NCBI RefSeq assembly: GCF_028292945.1
Contig: NZ_JAQGLJ010000128.1
Coordinates: forward strand, 1 to 64,000
Direction of reading: 5' to 3'
From: Sphingomonas bacterium
GTDB taxonomy: Bacteria; Pseudomonadota; Alphaproteobacteria; Sphingomonadales; Sphingomonadaceae
Length of the DNA: 64,000 bases
Below the pieces are notes generated by a model that made no database searches, was not told the origin of the DNA, and saw only the letters and a program-made list of their open reading frames with translations. The stretch's first letter is position 1; each line of letters begins with the position of its first letter. Positions 37,935 to 46,696 of the stretch are shown piece after piece. Made by a program: the position numbers and the translations under genes.

Positions 37935-38156
37935 TCAGGCGCGACGTCCGCGGAACGTATTCGCCAGCGCCAGCGCCGCGACGCCCAGAAAGGCGGCGCT
38001 GGTCCAGGGGCGCGCCTTGGCGAAACTGGTCGCCTTCTGTGTGACCGGCGCATCGCCCGAGAAATGCTCGCGGAAATCGTCGGCCAGGCCGGTCTTGGCG
38101 GTGTCGGTCTTGGGGGTGGACGTATGCATGGTGGCTTCGGTCATCATGTTCTCCAT
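37935..38156 (-). CDS. Small hypothetical protein with C-terminal TM
   Basis: MENMMTEATMHTSTPKTDTAKTGLADDFREHFSGDAPVTQKATSFAKARPWTSAAFLGVAALALANTFRGRRA. Confidence 0.55.
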   Translation of the reverse strand: MENMMTEATMHTSTPKTDTAKTGLADDFREHFSGDAPVTQKATSFAKARPWTSAAFLGVAALALANTFRGRRA

Positions 38157-38213
38157 CGGGCGCGATCATGCGCCCAGCGGGCGGCTCAACGTCCAAAGGC
38201 CGCGAGAGTGCCC

Positions 38214-38668
38214 TCAGCCGGCCGTCGGCCGTCGCCGCGCTTCGCGTTCCTGCCACTTGGCGCGGATCGAGTCGCTGGTCGCGCGAGCCGTCGTGGCTCC
38301 AGCCGGGCGGACGCCACAGATAGTCGAGCTTGTGCCGCCACGGTGCCGCCCGAACATTGCGCGCGATCCCGACCCGTTCGGGGAACGCGGCCCAGGCCAG
38401 CGAAAAACTGCCGACATCCTTGACGAGGCCATAGCGCGGGCGGTCGTCGTCTCGCTCGGCGACGAAGGTGCCGAACAACCGGTCCCAGACGATGAACACG
38501 CCCGCCGACAGCGCGCCCGCGATCGTGCTGCCGAGCCCCAGCGTCAGGCTGGTAAGCGTATCGCGCGGGCAATAACGCTGCCGATCCCGTTGGCGGGCAC
38601 CAGCATCTCGGCCAGCATCAGCAGGACGAAGAACGGGACCGCGAGATCGACGGGGCGCGGCAGGTCAG
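38214..38668 (-). pseudogene. Sterol desaturase family remnant with internal deletion and two frameshifts
   Basis: N-terminal PDLPRPVDLAVPFFVLLMLAEMLVPANG / shifted QRYCPRDTLTSLTLGLGSTIAGALSAG fused to C-terminal VFIVWDRLFGTFVAERDDDRPRYGLVKDVGSFSLAWAAFPERVGIARNVRAAPWRHKLDYLWRPPGWSHDGS / shifted TSDSIRAKWQEREARR; no His-rich catalytic motifs in between. Confidence 0.75.
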
Positions 38669-39081
38669 GCGTGGCGAAGTTCTTCGACCGCGTCCCCCTC
38701 CGCGAGTGCTGCCAGCCGCCGCAGGTCCAGCGCGTCGACGCCCTTCAACGTCACCGCGCCCAAGCGCCGCTCGCCGGTTTCGATCACCGTGCCCTCGGGC
38801 GAGGCGCGGACAGCCGACCAGCGCACCTCGCGCACGGCGGGCCTTGTGCCGTGCAGCTTGATCGCGGCGAGCCTGCCGTCCTGGCCCACCGCCAGCGCAC
38901 CCGCGCCGTCCGCGCCGACCACGAGGTCGATAACTGCGAAGCCCGCGAGCGCGGTCTCGGTGGCGGCGGCGACCTCTTCCGGGCCGCCGATCCTCGCATC
39001 GCGCCCCAGCCGCAGCAGCCGCGCGGTGCCCACCAGCGCCAGGATGGCGACGAGAGCCCCACCGAGCAGCAGGAGGCTCAT
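38665..39081 (-). CDS. Hypothetical protein with N-terminal TM
   Basis: MSLLLLGGALVAILALVGTARLLRLGRDARIGGPEEVAAATETALAGFAVIDLVVGADGAGALAVGQDGRLAAIKLHG... Confidence 0.6.
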   Translation of the reverse strand: MSLLLLGGALVAILALVGTARLLRLGRDARIGGPEEVAAATETALAGFAVIDLVVGADGAGALAVGQDGRLAAIKLHGTRPAVREVRWSAVRASPEGTVIETGERRLGAVTLKGVDALDLRRLAALAEGDAVEELRHA

Positions 39082-39512
39082 CGCGCGCGCGCCACCGCGT
39101 CGAGCGAGGGCCGGAGACTGGACAGATCGTATCCGGCCGCTCTGGCCTGGCCGACCAGCAGGTCGCGATCGCGCCCGGCCTGCGCGGCGGCGAGCGCCCA
39201 CAGGTTGCACGAGCGCGTTCCCGAACGGCAATAGGCGAGCACCGGGCCGTCGGCGGCGACGACCGCCGCCGCCATGGCGTCAAGCTGCGGCTGCGCGAAG
39301 CCGGCCTGCGTCACGGGCACTTCGGCATAGGCCAGTCCTGCGGCCTCGGCGGCGGCGCGGACTGCGTTGCCCGACGGCTGGCCGGGCTCCTCGTCATCGG
39401 GCCGGTTGTTGACGATCGCGACATAGCCCGCGGCGGCGATGGCAGGCACGTCCTCAGGCGCGATCTGCGGCGCGACGGCGAAGCGGTCGTTGAGCGGGCG
39501 GATGGAGAGCAT
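39078..39512 (-). CDS. TIGR01244 family phosphatase/sulfurtransferase-like protein
   Basis: MLSIRPLNDRFAVAPQIAPEDVPAIAAAGYVAIVNNRPDDEEPGQPSG...VLAYCRSGTRSCNLWALA. Confidence 0.87.
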   Translation of the reverse strand: MLSIRPLNDRFAVAPQIAPEDVPAIAAAGYVAIVNNRPDDEEPGQPSGNAVRAAAEAAGLAYAEVPVTQAGFAQPQLDAMAAAVVAADGPVLAYCRSGTRSCNLWALAAAQAGRDRDLLVGQARAAGYDLSSLRPSLDAVARAR

Positions 39513-39541
39513 GGCCTTCTATACCCGATCCTCACCGGCAC

Positions 39542-39656
39542 GGGGAGGGGGACCGTGGCCGCGAAGCGGGCATGGTGGAGGGGCGTCGCCTCAGCAGTGC
39601 CGCTTGCGGCCAAGCCCCTCCACCACCCGGCTGCGCCGGGCGGTCCCCCTCCCCCT
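39542..39656. repeat. Long imperfect inverted repeat upstream of the phosphatase and downstream of recQ
   Basis: GGGGAGGGGGACCG...TGGTGGAGGGGC (39542-39584) versus GCCCCTCCACCACC...CGGTCCCCCTCCCCC (39614-39655). Confidence 0.75.
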
Positions 39657-39668
39657 TGCGGGGGAGGA

Positions 39669-41432
39669 TCAGCCAGCCGCCCGGATCACCTGAAGGAACG
39701 CATCGCCATAGGCGTCGAGCTTGCGGGCGCCGATGCCGGACAGCATCGCCAGTTCGGCGCGCGAGCCGGGGCGTCGCGCGGCCATCTCTCGGAGCGTCGA
39801 ATCGTGGAAGATGACATAGGGCGGCACGCCGGCGTCTTGCGCCAGCTCGCGACGACGCCCCCGCAATGCCTCGAACAGCGGATCGTCGGCCGGATTCGCG
39901 ACCGCCGCCCCGCCACCCCGCGCGCGCCGTTCGCGCCGGACCTGAGGCACGACCGACAGCCGGTCCTCACCTTTCAGCAGGCCGCGCGCGCCCGGCCCGA
40001 ACTCCAAGCCGCCATGCTCGTTCGCCCGCAGCGCATCGCGCAGCAGCAGCGCGCGGCCCACCGGCTTGAGCAGCGCCGTCTCGTCCCCGTCGACGATGCT
40101 CCAGACGGACAGTTTCTCGTGCCCGTTCATCAGGCTGCGCTCGGACGATTTCCCGGTCAGCACCTGCTCGATATAGGTGACGCCGAACATCTGGCCGGTG
40201 CGGAACACGGCCGACAGGAATTTGCGCGCCAGCTCGGTCGCATCGACCGCGCCCGTCGACCCGAGGCAATTGTCGCAATTGCCGCAGTCCTGCGCGAGGT
40301 CCTCGCCGAAATGGTTGAGCAGGATGCGCCGGCGGCACCCGCCGGTCTCGACGAGCGCCGACAAGGAGGTGAGCCGCGCCTGCTCGCCCGCCTGACGCGC
40401 GGCTTCCACCTCGCCGATGCGCTGGCGCGCGCGGACGAAGTCCTCCGCGCCCCAGAACAGATGCGCGACCGACGGGTCGCCGTCACGACCCGCGCGGCCG
40501 GTCTCCTGGTAATAGGCCTCGATCGACTTGGGCAGGCCGGCATGGACGACGAAGCGCACGTCCGGCTTGTCGATTCCCATCCCGAACGCGATCGTGGCGC
40601 AGATCACCATGTCTTCGGAGCGAACGAAGTCCGCCTGATTGCGCGCGCGCACCCCGGCGTCGAGGCCGGCATGATAGGCGCGCGTCGGACGGCCCGTGGC
40701 GGCGAGCGACGCCGCCATCTTCTCCGTGCCCGCGCGGCTCTGGCAATAGACAATGCCCGGCCCCGGCGTGGCGCGGACGATGTCGGCAACCTGGCGCGGC
40801 GTGCTGGTCTTGGGCGTGACGTGGTAGCGGATATTGGGCCGGTCGAACCCGGAGACGATCAGCCCGTCGGCGGGGATGCCCAGCTGTTGCAGGATGTCAT
40901 GGCGGGTATGCTCGTCCGCGGTCGCGGTGAGCGCAAGGCGCGGTACATCGGGGTAGCTGTCGAGCAGCGGGCGCAGCAGGCGATAGTCGGGGCGGAAATC
41001 ATGCCCCCACTCGCTGACGCAATGCGCTTCGTCGATCGCGAACAGGCTGATGCGGGCTTCGCTCAGCAGCGCGCGGAAGTGACCCTGCGACGCGCGTTCG
41101 GGGGCGATGTAGAGCAGGTCCAGTTGGCCGGCCCGAAACCGTGCGAGCGTCTCGGCGCGGTTCTCGTCGGCCGACGTCAGCGTGCCGGCGCGGATGCCGA
41201 CGGCGGTGGCGGCGCGCAGCTGGTCGTGCATCAGCGCGATCAGCGGCGACACGACGACGCAGGTGCCCTCCAGCATCACGGCGGGCAGCTGATAGCAGAG
41301 CGACTTGCCGGCGCCGGTCGGCATCACCGCGAGCGTGCGGTCGCCGGCGAGCACACGCGCGACGACATCGGCCTGGACGCCGCGAAAGGCAGGGAAACCG
41401 AACACGCGCTGAAGATGGGGAAGGGGGTTCAC
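39669..41432 (-). CDS. recQ: ATP-dependent DNA helicase RecQ
   Basis: [42 protein letters not shown]...[20 protein letters not shown]...[11 protein letters not shown]. Confidence 0.97.
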   Translation of the reverse strand: MNPLPHLQRVFGFPAFRGVQADVVARVLAGDRTLAVMPTGAGKSLCYQLPAVMLEGTCVVVSPLIALMHDQLRAATAVGIRAGTLTSADENRAETLARFRAGQLDLLYIAPERASQGHFRALLSEARISLFAIDEAHCVSEWGHDFRPDYRLLRPLLDSYPDVPRLALTATADEHTRHDILQQLGIPADGLIVSGFDRPNIRYHVTPKTSTPRQVADIVRATPGPGIVYCQSRAGTEKMAASLAATGRPTRAYHAGLDAGVRARNQADFVRSEDMVICATIAFGMGIDKPDVRFVVHAGLPKSIEAYYQETGRAGRDGDPSVAHLFWGAEDFVRARQRIGEVEAARQAGEQARLTSLSALVETGGCRRRILLNHFGEDLAQDCGNCDNCLGSTGAVDATELARKFLSAVFRTGQMFGVTYIEQVLTGKSSERSLMNGHEKLSVWSIVDGDETALLKPVGRALLLRDALRANEHGGLEFGPGARGLLKGEDRLSVVPQVRRERRARGGGAAVANPADDPLFEALRGRRRELAQDAGVPPYVIFHDSTLREMAARRPGSRAELAMLSGIGARKLDAYGDAFLQVIRAAG

Positions 41433-41478
41433 GCGCGGCCTATATCGGCGGGATGCGCCGCCATGCTAGGGTCGCGGC

Positions 41479-41745
41479 ATGGATGTGACCGACAATCACG
41501 GCGAGCGCCGCTTCGAGCTGCCGACCGATGCCGGTCCGGCGATCGCCGCCTATGAGATCGACGGCGACACGATCACCTTCACCCATACGGTCGTGCCGGA
41601 CGAGGCCGAAGGTCAGGGCGTCGGCGGGCGGTTGATCGCCGGCGCATTGGCGGATGCACGGGCGCGGGGGCTGAAGGTCGTGCCCGCCTGCTCGTTCGTT
41701 GCCGCGTACCTGAAGCGTCACCCGGAGGTGGCGACGCTCGCCTGA
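41479..41745 (+). CDS. GNAT family N-acetyltransferase (small YidJ-like)
   Basis: RRFELPTDAGPAIAAYEIDGDTITFTHTVVPDEAEGQGVGGRLIAGALADARARGLKVVPACSFVAAYLKRHPE. Confidence 0.9.
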   Translation: MDVTDNHGERRFELPTDAGPAIAAYEIDGDTITFTHTVVPDEAEGQGVGGRLIAGALADARARGLKVVPACSFVAAYLKRHPEVATLA

Positions 41746-42302
41746 ACCGAGGCTTGAGGTGTCTGCGTTGCGACGCGGACGGGCAGGCCGTCGATCGATC
41801 GGTTGCGCCCCTGCATCTTCGTGAGGAGTTCGTCCGGCGAGCGCTGCGCGTGATATTTGACCAGCGTCGGGCGTTCGCGCGCGAGCGTCATCTCCGGCAC
41901 GCCCCAGCCGCAACTGGTCTGCGTCTGGTCGATGCGCATGACGAAGATCTGGCGCGTGCCGGGCAGCAGCTCGAAATGCGCGGCGAGGTCCGCCCACTCG
42001 CCGTCCTGCGGCAGCACGGCGCGCGCATTCCCATACAGGCGGAAGATCAACGCCGGTCGGTCGAATGCGCAGAACATTACCGTAATGCGGCCCTCATCGG
42101 CGAGCAGATGAGCATTGGTCTCGTTGCCCGACCCCATCAGGTCGAGCCAGGCGACGGTGGCGTCGTCGAGCACGCGAAAGCTGTCGAGCCCCTTGGGGCT
42201 GAGGTTTATGCGTGCACCGGGTGCGGCAGTGGCGACGAAGAATACCGGCTGCCGCGCGATGAAAGCGCGGTGATCAGGGGTGAGGCGGTCGAAGAACTCC
42301 AT
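41718..42302 (-). CDS. Pyridoxamine 5'-phosphate oxidase-like protein
   Basis: MEFFDRLTPDHRAFIARQPVFFVATAAPGARINLSPKGLDSFRVLDDATVAWLDLMGSGNETNAHL. Confidence 0.88.
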   Translation of the reverse strand: MEFFDRLTPDHRAFIARQPVFFVATAAPGARINLSPKGLDSFRVLDDATVAWLDLMGSGNETNAHLLADEGRITVMFCAFDRPALIFRLYGNARAVLPQDGEWADLAAHFELLPGTRQIFVMRIDQTQTSCGWGVPEMTLARERPTLVKYHAQRSPDELLTKMQGRNRSIDGLPVRVATQTPQASVQASVATSG

Positions 42303-42377
42303 GTGCGGGAGTGTCGGACGGGTCCGGAACGGATGCAAGTGGCGTTGGCCGTGGCTTCCGTCATCTACGCTGCTGCC

Positions 42378-42605
42378 ATGCAGGAGCCGCGCATCATTCC
42401 GGTCGAATTGCCGGAGGAGCTAGCTGCTGAAGCCTAGGCGCAGGGGCTTGAGCTCGCACGCGCCTGCCGGGATGGTCTCTGGCACATGATGCGCAAACTG
42501 CGGCGAAACAGGGATTGGGCAGAAGAGCATCGCGAGGAGATGCTCGCGTGGAATGGATGGGTAGAGCAACACGGGCTACCGCTGGAGCGGTATCGGCTCT
42601 TCTGA
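42378..42605 (+). pseudogene. CcdA-like antitoxin remnant with in-frame amber codon
   Basis: MQEPRIIPVELPEELAAEA*AQGLELARACRDGLWHMMRKLRRNRDWAEEHREEMLAWNGWVEQHGLPLERYRLF*; the C-terminus matches the CcdA pattern (NxYVExHGLPLxxYRxF). Confidence 0.7.
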
Positions 42606-42610
42606 CGCCG

Positions 42611-42841
42611 TTACGTTCTAGTGATGCGGAGACTGGCTGGGGAAATCAGAGACGGCCGCTTGCCCGGTGCGCCCATCCGAATGGCATAGCCCTGCTCCAC
42701 AAGGTACGCCGCCTCTTCAAGACTGTGCACAAATGTCGAGTTCTCGACGTGGTGCCGGCGTTCTGGGATACGCCGATCGACCAATTCGAACCCGCGCTCG
42801 CTGCAGACAGGCTGCTCATTTAGCCCGTCACGCGGTCTCAA
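42611..42841 (-). CDS. Small hypothetical protein
   Basis: ...RRHHVENSTFVHSLEEAAYLVEQGYAIRMGAPGKRPSLISPASLRITRT; start uncertain. Confidence 0.4.
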   Translation of the reverse strand: MRPRDGLNEQPVCSERGFELVDRRIPERRHHVENSTFVHSLEEAAYLVEQGYAIRMGAPGKRPSLISPASLRITRT

Positions 42842-42864
42842 CCGCTCGATCCTGACAGCGATAC

Positions 42865-44289
42865 CTACAGCGCCGTCCCGCCCACCGTCAGCCCATCTAC
42901 CAGCAACGTCGGCTGCCCCACTCCGGCGGGCACACTCTGCCCGCCCTTGCCGCAGACGCCGATGCCTTCGTCCAGTGCCCAGTCGTCGCCGATGCCGGTG
43001 ACGCGCGTCAGCACGGTCGGGCCGTCGCCGATCAGCGTCGCGCCCTTGATCGGGGCGCCCAGCTTGCCGTTCTCGATCAGGAACGCTTCCGTGCAGCTGA
43101 ACACGAATTTGCCCGAGACGATGTCGACCTGCCCGCCGCCGAAGCTCTTGGCGAAGATGCCCTTCTTCACCCGTGACAGCAGCTCGGCGGGGTTGTCGCG
43201 GCCCGCCTTCATGAAGGTGTTGGTCATGCGCGGCATGGGGGCATGCGCGAAGCTCTCCCGCCGGCCGTTGCCGGTGGGTGCCACCCCCATCAGGCGCGCG
43301 TTGAGGCGGTCCTGCATATAGCCCTTGAGGATGCCGTCCTCGATCAGCACCGTCTCGCCGGTCGGTGTGCCCTCGTCGTCGATCGACAAGGAGCCGCGCC
43401 GGTCGACCAGCGTGCCGTCGTCGACCACGGTCACGCCGGGTGCCGCGACGCGCTCGCCGATACGGCCCGAAAAGGCGCTGGTGCCCTTGCGGTTGAAGTC
43501 GCCCTCCAGCCCATGACCGATCGCCTCGTGCAGCAGCACACCCGGCCAGCCCGGCCCGAGCAGCACCGTCATCTCGCCCGCAGGCGCGTCGATCGACTCG
43601 AGATTGACGAGCGCCTGCGCCAGCGCCTCGTCGATCGCCCGGTTCCAGGTCTCCGGCTCGAACAGCTGCGCGTAGAGATAGCGGCCGCCGATGCCATAGC
43701 TGCCGGTTTCACGGCGGCCGTTGCGCTCGACGACGATCTGGACGTTGAGCCGCACCAGCGGGCGCACGTCGGTGGCGACGAAGCCGTCGGGGCGGACGAT
43801 CTCGACCACCGACCAGCTGCCCGACAAGCCGACCGAAACCTGCGCCACCTGCGGATCACGGGCACGCGCGGCGGCGTCGATCGTCTGGCATAGGTTCACC
43901 TTGTCGGCGAACGGGATCAGATCGAGCGGGTCGGTGTCGGTATAAAGATGCCGGTTGGTCTTCGCGGGGGCGGCAGCCTTGGGAGCGACCGACGGGTCGA
44001 TCAGGCTCATCGTTTCCGCCGCGCGCTTGATCGCCGCCTCCGACAGCTCGTTGGCGTGCGCAAATGCAGTCATCTCACCCGACACCGCGCGCAGGCCGAA
44101 CCCGGCGGAGGTGTCATAGCTCGCGGTCTTGAGCCGCCCGTCATCGAACCCGAACGCCTCCGCGCGGCGATATTGGAGGTACAGCTCGCCATCGTCCGCA
44201 CGGCCGAGCGCGTCGGCGGTCAGCCGCTGTGCGGCCTCGGGCGAGAGCGTGTCGCGATAAAGGAACGAGCGGGGATCCTGATAGGCCAT
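42865..44289 (-). CDS. tldD: Metalloprotease TldD
   Basis: MAYQDPRSFLYRDTLSPEAAQRL...GWPGVLLHEAIGHGLEGDFNRKGTSAFSGRIGERVAAPGVTVVDDG. Confidence 0.97.
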   Translation of the reverse strand: MAYQDPRSFLYRDTLSPEAAQRLTADALGRADDGELYLQYRRAEAFGFDDGRLKTASYDTSAGFGLRAVSGEMTAFAHANELSEAAIKRAAETMSLIDPSVAPKAAAPAKTNRHLYTDTDPLDLIPFADKVNLCQTIDAAARARDPQVAQVSVGLSGSWSVVEIVRPDGFVATDVRPLVRLNVQIVVERNGRRETGSYGIGGRYLYAQLFEPETWNRAIDEALAQALVNLESIDAPAGEMTVLLGPGWPGVLLHEAIGHGLEGDFNRKGTSAFSGRIGERVAAPGVTVVDDGTLVDRRGSLSIDDEGTPTGETVLIEDGILKGYMQDRLNARLMGVAPTGNGRRESFAHAPMPRMTNTFMKAGRDNPAELLSRVKKGIFAKSFGGGQVDIVSGKFVFSCTEAFLIENGKLGAPIKGATLIGDGPTVLTRVTGIGDDWALDEGIGVCGKGGQSVPAGVGQPTLLVDGLTVGGTAL

Positions 44290-44363
44290 GGGAGGACAGA
44301 TAGGTGCCCGCGCGCCTCGCGCCAATCGTTTCGCGAACCGCCGCTGGGTGGTAGCAGCCGATC

Positions 44364-44855
44364 ATGCGCCGTTATCTCGCCCGCTTGCTGAACCAGGTGC
44401 AGTCGCTGGACCTGTGGCCGCTGGGCGTGCGCCGCGCATTGCTGCGGGGGATCGGCGCGGAGGTCACGAGTGACGCCATGGTGCAGGCCGGGGTAGATGT
44501 GGTCGCGGGCCCGCTGCGATTGGGAACCGGATGCTTCGTCAATCGCGGGTGCCTGTTGGAGGCGACGGGCGGGATCACGATCGGCACGCGGGCCCATCTC
44601 GCCTACGGCGTCAAGCTGCTCACCTCGACGCACGAGATCGGCTTGCCGGGGTGTCGCGCGGGACGGTGGGCGGCACGGCCCGTCACGGTCGGCGACGGTG
44701 CCTGGCTGGGTGCGGGAACGATCGTGCTGCCGGGCGTGACGATCGGTGCGGGCGGGGTCGTGGCGGCAGGCAGCGTCGTCACCGCGGATACCGAGCCGAA
44801 CGCGCTCTATGCCGGCGTACCGGCGGTGAAGAAGAAGCCGCTGCCGTCGGCGTAA
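44364..44855 (+). CDS. Hexapeptide-repeat acyltransferase (WcaF-like)
   Basis: GCFVNRGCLLEATGGITIGTRAHLAYGVKLLTSTHEIG...VTVGDGAWLGAGTIVLPGVTIGAGGVVAAGSVVT. Confidence 0.88.
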   Translation: MRRYLARLLNQVQSLDLWPLGVRRALLRGIGAEVTSDAMVQAGVDVVAGPLRLGTGCFVNRGCLLEATGGITIGTRAHLAYGVKLLTSTHEIGLPGCRAGRWAARPVTVGDGAWLGAGTIVLPGVTIGAGGVVAAGSVVTADTEPNALYAGVPAVKKKPLPSA

Positions 44856-44858
44856 GGC

Positions 44859-45098
44859 CTAGTATTTCGGGCTGCCGCCCTCGGCGATATCGGGCAGCGC
44901 CGACTGGTCGGCACCATCGGCCGGTCCGTCGATCAGCACGAAGCGACGGTCGCAATAGCCGCAATCGACATAGCCGTGATCGTCGATCTGCAGCCACACG
45001 CGCGGATGTCCCAGCGCCGCGCCGCCGGGAATGTCCGCAGCCCCGTCGCAGGCGACGCGGCGCTGGGTGACGCGGGTGAGCTCGAGTGGGGGGGTCAT
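44859..45098 (-). CDS. Zinc-finger domain protein (NDUFS6-like)
   Basis: [51 protein letters not shown]. Confidence 0.85.
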   Translation of the reverse strand: MTPPLELTRVTQRRVACDGAADIPGGAALGHPRVWLQIDDHGYVDCGYCDRRFVLIDGPADGADQSALPDIAEGGSPKY

Positions 45099-45156
45099 GG
45101 CTGTCACGTAGCAAGGAGCATTGTGGAGAGGCAAGCCGCGCCCTAACGCTCCGGGC

Positions 45157-46092
45157 ATGACATCAGCCGCCATCAGCATCGCGGGCCTCGGCAAGACCTA
45201 TGCGCCGGTCGGATCGTCGCCGCCCAAGCGGGCGCTCGACGCCATCACGCTGGATGTGCCGCAGGGATCGATCTTCGGACTGCTTGGTCCCAACGGTGCG
45301 GGCAAGTCGACGTTGATCAACATCCTCGCCGGGCTGGTCAACAAGACGCAGGGGACCGCGTCGATCTGGGGCTTCGACATCGACGCGCATCCGCGCAACG
45401 CGAAGGCGTCGATCGGCATCGTCAATCAAGAGATCATGTTCGATCCCTTCTTCACGCCAATCGAGACGCTGGACATACAGGCCGGGCTGTACGGGGTGCC
45501 CAAGGCCGAACGCCGGTCGATGGAACTGCTGCGCGCGGTTCATCTGGAGGACAAGGCCACCGCCTATGCCCGCACGCTGTCCGGCGGCATGAAGCGGCGG
45601 CTGATGGTGGCCAAGGCGATGGTCCACAGCCCCCCCGTGCTGGTGCTGGACGAGCCGACCGCCGGCGTCGACATCGAGCTGCGCCAGCAGCTGTGGGCCT
45701 ATGTCCGCGAGCTGAACGCCAGCGGCGTCACCGTGGTGCTGACCACGCACTACCTGGAAGAAGCCGAGCAGCTGTGCGACCGCATCGCGATCATCAATCA
45801 CGGCCGGCTGATCGCCAACGAGCCCACCCGCGAGCTGGTCGCGCGCGCGCAGGAAAAGGTGGTGGCGGTGACGGTCGATCGCGATCTGGACGCGGCGCCG
45901 AGCGCATCGTGCTTCGAGAAGATAGTGCTGCGCGGTTCGCGCGTGCTGGAGATCACCTACGACAAGGGCCGCGTGAACGCGGGCGAGGTGCTGGCGGCGG
46001 TACAGCGCGACGGCCTCGGCATCGTCGATGTGTCGACGCGTGAGGCCGATCTGGAGGACGTGTTCCTCAGCCTGACGCGGGCGGCTAATTAG
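45157..46092 (+). CDS. ABC transporter ATP-binding protein (ABC-2 type)
   Basis: [36 protein letters not shown]...[36 protein letters not shown]. Confidence 0.93.
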   Translation: MTSAAISIAGLGKTYAPVGSSPPKRALDAITLDVPQGSIFGLLGPNGAGKSTLINILAGLVNKTQGTASIWGFDIDAHPRNAKASIGIVNQEIMFDPFFTPIETLDIQAGLYGVPKAERRSMELLRAVHLEDKATAYARTLSGGMKRRLMVAKAMVHSPPVLVLDEPTAGVDIELRQQLWAYVRELNASGVTVVLTTHYLEEAEQLCDRIAIINHGRLIANEPTRELVARAQEKVVAVTVDRDLDAAPSASCFEKIVLRGSRVLEITYDKGRVNAGEVLAAVQRDGLGIVDVSTREADLEDVFLSLTRAAN

Positions 46093-46094
46093 GC

Positions 46095-46547
46095 CTACCG
46101 ACGCCGGTAGCGGACCTCGAACTCCTCGTCGGACATGATCAGGTAGCGGATCATGTCGATGAACGCCCACGGGCCGCTGATCAGCATGCCGACGATCGTG
46201 CAGGTCAGCACCAGCATCGCGATACCGGACCCGGTGCGGCCGAGATAGAAGCGATGCACGCCGAAGATGCCGATGAAGAACGCCAGCAGCGCCGCCACGA
46301 GCTTGTTGCGATCGTTGGCCGGACGAGTCGGGGTGACGGGGGTGGCGAGTGCCGGCGGGGTTGCGCCGGGAACGGGGTAGATCGACAGCGCACGGTTCTC
46401 CTGCGGCTCGAAATCGACCTGCAGCCCCTTGGCCGGTTCGCCGCGATCGGCCCAGTCGGTGGGCGTGAAGCGATAGCGCACGCCGTCCTCGCCAGTCAGC
46501 AGGCCCTCGCCCGTCCTGACGTCGACACCCAGAATTTGCCCGCGCAT
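46095..46547 (-). CDS. TM2 domain protein
   Basis: MRGQILGVDVRTGEGLLTGEDGVRYRFTP...NKLVAALLAFFIGIFGVHRFYLGRTGSGIAMLVLTCTIVGMLISGPWAFIDMIRYL. Confidence 0.87.
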   Translation of the reverse strand: MRGQILGVDVRTGEGLLTGEDGVRYRFTPTDWADRGEPAKGLQVDFEPQENRALSIYPVPGATPPALATPVTPTRPANDRNKLVAALLAFFIGIFGVHRFYLGRTGSGIAMLVLTCTIVGMLISGPWAFIDMIRYLIMSDEEFEVRYRRR

Positions 46548-46696
46548 GCCATGCCTCCCGCAGGTCTGAGATACGACCAGCGACGCCGGTGATGCAAGTG
46601 CGTAACACACTTGCACCCGCCGGCGCTTGTCGAAGCGTCCCGGACGCTGGATAGGGTCGGACGGCTGCCGACGTTGCGGGGGCGAATGGAGAAGGC

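Noticed and set aside
39555-41555. 666-aa plus-strand ORF
   Set aside because: Shadow ORF antisense to recQ.
42865-44289. TldD without TldE (PmbA)
   Set aside because: The two genes are commonly unlinked; absence from this window means nothing.
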